DNA of 64,000 nt from assembly GCF_020034665.1 (NCBI RefSeq), contig NZ_JAIQDI010000001.1, forward strand, positions 2,046,001 through 2,110,000, written 5' to 3'. Origin of the DNA: Niabella beijingensis. Lineage in GTDB: Bacteria > Bacteroidota > Bacteroidia > Chitinophagales > Chitinophagaceae. The position numbers were made by a program, and so were the translations under genes. Positions 60,527 to 64,000 of this stretch are shown one piece after another (position 1 is the first letter of the stretch; each line of letters starts with the position of its first letter). The notes beneath the pieces are model-generated. The model saw only the letters and a program-made list of their open reading frames with translations, was not told the origin of the DNA and did no database searches.

Positions 60527-60624
60527 CTCCCGGAGAAAATTATGGTTTATAGTGTGACCCATAAAGTATAGAATGCCGTATCATTCTGCACTTACCTTAC
60601 TTTCCTGTTTTCAGCCGGAACCGT

Positions 60625-60632
60625 TAGTTTTG
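60625..60632 (+). promoter_or_regulatory. TAnnTTTG -7 box (TAGTTTTG) for the glycosyltransferase
   Basis: The box ends 4 bases before the ATG at 60637, so the transcript would be leaderless. Confidence 0.55.
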
Positions 60633-60636
60633 CTGC

Positions 60637-61782
60637 ATGTGGCTGACCGGCATTGTATTGTTTTTATTGATCGTTTATGCCCTGCTCATCCTGTTTTATA
60701 CAAAAAGCTGGAAACAGATCCCCCTGCAATCCACGGAAGCTCCCGTTGCGGACAAGGGGCATCCTGTCACTTTCTCCGTCATCATTCCTGCGAGGAACGA
60801 GGAAGCAACGATCCTCCGTCTGCTGGAGTCAATAAAGAAACAGACCTACCCCTCATCGCTTTTTGAGGTCATTGTTGTAGATGACCATTCGGATGATCAG
60901 ACCGCAACCGTTGTTAAACAGTTTGCTGAAAACAACGATGCGTTTTCTGTCCGGTTGCTTTCACTCCGTAATGATGCGCTCAATTCCTACAAGAAAAAAG
61001 CCATTGAAGAAGGGATCGCTGCCGCACAAAATGCCTGGATTGTTTGCACGGATGCGGATTGCCTGGTATCTCCGGACTGGCTGCAAAGTTTTGCCCGGCT
61101 GATCACCGGAACCCGTGCGGTTTTTATAGCAGCTCCCGTTGCATTTATGGAGGAGCCTTCTCTGATCAACAGGTTCCAGGACCTGGATTTTCTTACATTA
61201 CAGGGCATCACCGGGGCTTCCGTTTATAAGAATATACACACCATGTGCAATGGTGCCAATCTCGCTTACCGGCGGTCGGTCTTCTATGATGTAAACGGCT
61301 TCGCCGGCATCGATCAGATCGCTTCCGGCGATGATATGCTTCTGATGCATAAGATCTGGAAGCGTTACCCCGAACAGGTAGCCTACCTGAAATCAAAACA
61401 GGCCATTGTAAAAACCGGTGCTGCTCCCACCTGGAACGCCTTCATTAACCAGCGCATCCGCTGGGCCAGTAAGGCCACCACGTACGATGACAAGCGGATT
61501 TTTGCAGTATTGTTCCTGGTATATCTTTTTAACCTCTCGTTTCCGGTGTTGTTCATTGCAGGGTTTATACACTTCAGTTATTTTTATGCCCTGCTTGTTT
61601 TCTGGATCTTAAAGACCATTATTGAATACCCGTTTATAAAAAGCGTGGCGCAGTTTTTTGACAAAGGAGCATTATTAAAATACTTTTTCTTTTTTCAGCC
61701 GCTGCACATCGCCTATACCGTGCTTGCCGGGTTCCTGGGCAGCTTTGGTAAATACGAGTGGAAAGGCCGGCGTGTAAAATAA
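60637..61782 (+). CDS. Membrane glycosyltransferase, family 2
   Basis: The 381 residues have one N-terminal membrane helix (residues 1-20). A GT-A domain follows: SVIIPARNEEATILRLLESI, VVDDHSDDQT, and DxD-type IVCTDADCLV. It continues with NGANLAYRRSVFYDVNGF, GDDMLLMHKI and the Q-x-x-R-W motif NQRIRWASKATTY. About three C-terminal membrane helices follow. The layout matches processive or lipid-linked family-2 enzymes, which act on the cytoplasmic face. The acceptor is unknown. It is followed by an OppC-type permease gene with its own promoter-like box. Confidence 0.88.
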   Translation: MWLTGIVLFLLIVYALLILFYTKSWKQIPLQSTEAPVADKGHPVTFSVIIPARNEEATILRLLESIKKQTYPSSLFEVIVVDDHSDDQTATVVKQFAENNDAFSVRLLSLRNDALNSYKKKAIEEGIAAAQNAWIVCTDADCLVSPDWLQSFARLITGTRAVFIAAPVAFMEEPSLINRFQDLDFLTLQGITGASVYKNIHTMCNGANLAYRRSVFYDVNGFAGIDQIASGDDMLLMHKIWKRYPEQVAYLKSKQAIVKTGAAPTWNAFINQRIRWASKATTYDDKRIFAVLFLVYLFNLSFPVLFIAGFIHFSYFYALLVFWILKTIIEYPFIKSVAQFFDKGALLKYFFFFQPLHIAYTVLAGFLGSFGKYEWKGRRVK

Positions 61783-61803
61783 GCTGCTTACCACCATTTT
61801 TCT

Positions 61804-61811
61804 TACATTTG
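61804..61811 (+). promoter_or_regulatory. TAnnTTTG -7 box (TACATTTG) for the permease
   Basis: The box lies 6 bases before the ATG at 61818, again implying a leaderless transcript. It supports that start over the earlier in-frame ATG at 61758. Confidence 0.55.
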
Positions 61812-61817
61812 AGATCC

Positions 61818-62903
61818 ATGCAATTCTTCTCAATATTCCGTCAGCCGGCCTGGAAACGGCTCAGAAAAAACAAGGGGGCGGTTATTGGTTTGTATGTGAT
61901 CCTTTTTTCGGCCCTTGTGGCGATCTTCTGTTATTTCCTGGCGCAGGACGCTTCCCCCAATGCCAACCGGATCATCCTGGAAATAGGGGGTGCCAAACCC
62001 GGCTGGAAACAATCCTTCCTCAAAGTAAAAAAAGAACAGGCACCGCCCGCTGCCGGTTTTTTTCAACGGCTGGTCAGCGGCAGCCCGGACCGCTGGGACT
62101 ATATTCCGATCACAGCACATCACTATACCGCAGACAGTATCATTGTAGAAAAGTATATTGACGAAGGCGTCACGGAACGGCTTGGGTTTGCAAAATCCCT
62201 GCTGGCCCCCGTACCCCTGGAAACAAAAACATTCTGGCTGGGTACCGACAGCTACGGCCGGGACATTTTAAGCCGGCTGATCGTAGGCACAAGAGTCAGT
62301 TTAAGTGTGGGAATGATTACCGTGCTTATTTCCATCAGCATCGGACTGATACTGGGATCACTGGCCGGATATTATCGCGGCCGGGTCGATGAAATCATTA
62401 TGTGGTTCATCAATGTGATCTGGAGCATTCCCACCCTGCTGCTGGTGTTTGCGATCACGCTGGCACTGGGAAAAGGATTCTGGCAGGTATTTATTGCAGT
62501 AGGACTTACCATGTGGGTAAACGTGGCACGGCTTGTAAGAGGGCAGGTACTCGCGGTAAGAGAACTGGAATACATCGAAGCAACAAAGGCGCTTGGTTTT
62601 AAAAATGCCCGCATCATTGCAGGTCATATCTGGCCCAATATTATGGGTCCTGTACTGGTTATTGCAGCAGCAAATTTTGCGTCCGCGATCGTTATTGAAG
62701 CCGGACTGAGTTTTTTAGGTGTGGGGGTACAACCGCCGCAACCCAGCTGGGGGCTGATGATCAAAGAGAACTACAATTTCATCATTACTCAAAACCCAAT
62801 GCTGGCACTGGCTCCGGGCTTCGCGATCATGATCCTTGTGCTGGCCTTTAATCTTTTCGGAAACGGACTGCGGGATGCGCTGAACGTAAGAGGAAAACTG
62901 TGA
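61818..62903 (+). CDS. ABC transporter permease (DppC/OppC family), single
   Basis: The start at 61818 gives 361 residues. There are about six membrane helices; the N-terminal cytoplasmic segment RLRKNKGAVIGLYVILFSALVA is typical of OppC. A large periplasmic loop (about 50-140) follows, and the binding-protein-dependent transport domain has the EAA loop EYIEATKALGFKNARIIAGHI (ATPase contact). Such permeases work with a DppB/OppB partner, ATPases and a binding protein to import peptides or nickel. No partner gene is in the window, which is unusual, as B and C are normally adjacent. Confidence 0.9.
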   Translation: MQFFSIFRQPAWKRLRKNKGAVIGLYVILFSALVAIFCYFLAQDASPNANRIILEIGGAKPGWKQSFLKVKKEQAPPAAGFFQRLVSGSPDRWDYIPITAHHYTADSIIVEKYIDEGVTERLGFAKSLLAPVPLETKTFWLGTDSYGRDILSRLIVGTRVSLSVGMITVLISISIGLILGSLAGYYRGRVDEIIMWFINVIWSIPTLLLVFAITLALGKGFWQVFIAVGLTMWVNVARLVRGQVLAVRELEYIEATKALGFKNARIIAGHIWPNIMGPVLVIAAANFASAIVIEAGLSFLGVGVQPPQPSWGLMIKENYNFIITQNPMLALAPGFAIMILVLAFNLFGNGLRDALNVRGKL

Positions 62904-62953
62904 GGGCGCCGGGCCTTTGATGCCGGATGCTCCCACCTCGATGCCCACAGCAT

Positions 62954-63421
62954 CTAATCCAGCACCCTTACATTTCTGGCAAAACTTTCCTCAAGAGAGA
63001 TCAGCGTTTCAGTTCTTTCAATGCCTTTGATCTTTTGCAGTTTCTCATGCAGTACGTTCCGCAGTTCACTGATATCCTTACAAATGATTTCCGCAAACAT
63101 ACTGTAGTTCCCGGTCGTATAGTTCAGTCGCACCACTTCTTTCAGTTTATACAACTCTTTTGCCACCGAGTCGTACAGTGAGCTTTCCTTCAGATAGATC
63201 CCGATAAAAGCAATCACATCATACCCTAACAGTTTTAAATCTGTATTTAATTTTGTACCTTTCACTATGCCGTCCTTCTGCAGTTTCTTTATCCGCACAT
63301 GTATCGTTCCTCCGGATACAAAAAGTTTTTTGCCGAGGTCGGCATAGGAAATTTCAGCATCTTCCATCATGTGCTGGATGATCTGCAGATCGAGTTTGTC
63401 TAGATTCAATTTATTGTTCAT
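62954..63421 (-). CDS. Lrp/AsnC-family regulator
   Basis: The 155 residues comprise an N-terminal winged helix (NLDKLDLQIIQHMMEDAEISYADLGKKLFVSGGTIHVRIKKLQKDGIV) and the RAM ligand-binding domain (LLGYDVIAFIGIYL, TTGNYSMFAEIICKDISEL). Such regulators bind amino acids and act on many genes or on their own operon. It is divergent from the RNA gene at 63577. Confidence 0.92.
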   Translation of the reverse strand: MNNKLNLDKLDLQIIQHMMEDAEISYADLGKKLFVSGGTIHVRIKKLQKDGIVKGTKLNTDLKLLGYDVIAFIGIYLKESSLYDSVAKELYKLKEVVRLNYTTGNYSMFAEIICKDISELRNVLHEKLQKIKGIERTETLISLEESFARNVRVLD

Positions 63422-63505
63422 TTAGGCAATATTGATTTTAAATAATTTAACAATCATTGCAAATATTTAAACATTTTCTATATTTTCAAAATTTTTATTG
63501 AATTA

Positions 63506-63538
63506 TTTGGAATGATCCCCCTGTAATGTCTATTTTTG
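63506..63538 (+). promoter_or_regulatory. Promoter of the tRNA-like RNA (TTTG ... TATTTTTG)
   Basis: TTTG at 63506-63509 and TATTTTTG at 63531-63538 match the -33/-7 elements with a 21-base gap, the same spacing as the mfd promoter. The expected start is near 63545, followed by a small hairpin AACGC...GCGTT. Confidence 0.7.
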
Positions 63539-63576
63539 TTCTATCAAACGCTGAAAAAAGCGGCGTTCTTTTACAC

Positions 63577-63750
63577 TGTGGGGTGATGAAATTTTTGGCA
63601 GACATGCCCTCTTGTCTCGGGGGTGAGGAGCACAGGATAAACACAGCATAGAGCCGGTGCTGATTTCGGTCAGGACCGACCGGGGTTGACCACCACGGAT
63701 TTTGTGTTGCGGCTAACTGCCTCGTGGAGGTTCGAGCCCTCCCCCTACAG
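63577..63750 (+). ncRNA. Structured RNA with tRNA-like ends, family not identified
   Basis: The 174 bases have a strong promoter upstream and a terminator directly after. Both ends fold like a tRNA: acceptor-like stem TGTGGGG with CCCTACA (one G-T pair); TG then a leucine-type D-arm (ATG...AAATTTTTGGCAGA...CAT); stem-loop CCCTC-TTGTCTC-GGGGG (63607-63623); and a perfect T-arm GGAGG-TTCGAGC-CCTCC (63726-63742). Instead of a variable loop there are 102 bases with further pairings (AACACA with TGTGTT, AGCCG with CGGCT) that cross each other and could be a pseudoknot. No CCA is encoded. Base 37 in the loop is T, so it is not an ordinary tRNA. 6S RNA is the main alternative by size. Confidence 0.6.
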
Positions 63751-63756
63751 CTTTTT

Positions 63757-63790
63757 AAAACCTTACAGGTAACCCCTGTAAGGTTTTTTT
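63757..63790 (+). terminator. Terminator of the structured RNA
   Basis: AAAACCTTACAGG (63757-63769) and CCTGTAAGGTTTT (63775-63787) form a long stem around a 5-base loop, ending in a run of T. It is 6 bases after the tRNA-like end. Confidence 0.9.
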
Positions 63791-63845
63791 ATTGTTCCTG
63801 GTATCCTCCCTTTCCCGCTCCAGTCCTGCCAAAGTCCATAATCGT

Positions 63846-64000
63846 TTATTGTCTGCCGCAGCACCGGTTCATTGATAACCAATCCGCTCCCTGTTTTTCC
63901 AGGCCTTTTTTTGAAGCTACTGGTTCATTGTCAATAGCAGGGAAATGCTTTAAGGTCACAAATTGCGACCGTAAAGCATCGTATTCCTCTTTTTGTAAGC
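63846..64000 (-). pseudogene. Partial frame at the right edge, possibly broken
   Basis: The reading frame enters from the right edge and stops at 63846. It encodes LQKEEYDALRSQFVTLKHFP and continues to KKGLEKQGADW. The phrase KEEY-LRSQFVTLK resembles the ORF6N/KilA-N-linked domain of phage-type proteins. A different frame just downstream (INEPVLRQTINDYGLWQDW) looks like continuing protein sequence, hinting at a frameshift. Too little is visible to be sure. Confidence 0.3.

Noticed and set aside
1..64000. CRISPR array
   Set aside because: No regularly spaced direct repeats and no cas genes were seen anywhere in the window.

Overview
The window comes from a member of the Bacteroidota, most likely a Chitinophagaceae-type bacterium. 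This is inferred from SusC/SusD transporters, TlpA and MauE-type redox proteins, RteC and MobA/B/C-type mobile-element proteins, tandem DUF3857 proteins, and promoters of the Bacteroidota form TAnnTTTG. It splits in two at about 32 kb. Positions 1-31975 are visibly AT-rich and accessory. Positions 32100-64000 are richer in G and C and look like ordinary chromosome. The junction is a tRNA-Arg(CCU) gene whose 3' end is overlapped by a large serine recombinase. The left half therefore reads as an integrated mobilizable or conjugative element whose right end is at the tRNA and whose left end lies outside the window.

Accessory half. 1-6.7 kb: 5' part of an rteC-like regulator gene, a membrane LuxR-type regulator, a GNAT acetyltransferase, a small XRE regulator, a FecR-like fragment, two AraC-type regulators, a MauE/DoxX membrane protein and a small exported protein. 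6.8-12.7 kb: a TlpA-SusC-SusD operon on the minus strand. 13.4-15.9 kb: a small regulator, a zeta-toxin-like kinase with a small basic partner, and small proteins. 16.2-20.1 kb: a compact cluster I consider the best candidate for an undescribed system. It has a 32-residue peptide gene, an attenuator-like hairpin, an LpxL-fold acyltransferase with an altered catalytic motif and a possible PqqD-like tail, a LytS/LytTR two-component pair and an unknown protein. 20.1-24.3 kb: coupling protein, relaxase, relaxosome accessory protein and a candidate oriT. 24.3-29.3 kb: a tightly coupled operon of unknown small proteins around a cytosine-5 DNA methyltransferase, which carries a second long open frame inside it. 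29.6-31.9 kb: an XRE regulator, a large inverted-repeat operator, a small protein and the serine recombinase.

Chromosomal half. Ferredoxin reductase-like protein, mfd, a DUF1080 lipoprotein, a dihaem cytochrome c, a lone korB, a methyltransferase and yciO; a heavy-metal RND efflux operon (outer-membrane protein, adaptor, pump) with its sensor kinase and response regulator; a pectin/uronate group (uxuA, LacI regulator, pectate lyase, pectinesterase); two tandem DUF3857/transglutaminase proteins, one with its active site lost; acyl-CoA dehydrogenase with a MarR regulator and a divergent hydrolase; a glycosyltransferase, an OppC-type permease and an Lrp regulator. Near the right edge is a strongly promoted and terminated RNA of about 174-200 nt with tRNA-like ends that I cannot assign to a family.

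Protein assignments rest on motifs recognised by eye, and no database search was possible. Start codons were moved from the longest frame where signal peptides, overlaps, family N-termini or promoters argued for a later start.
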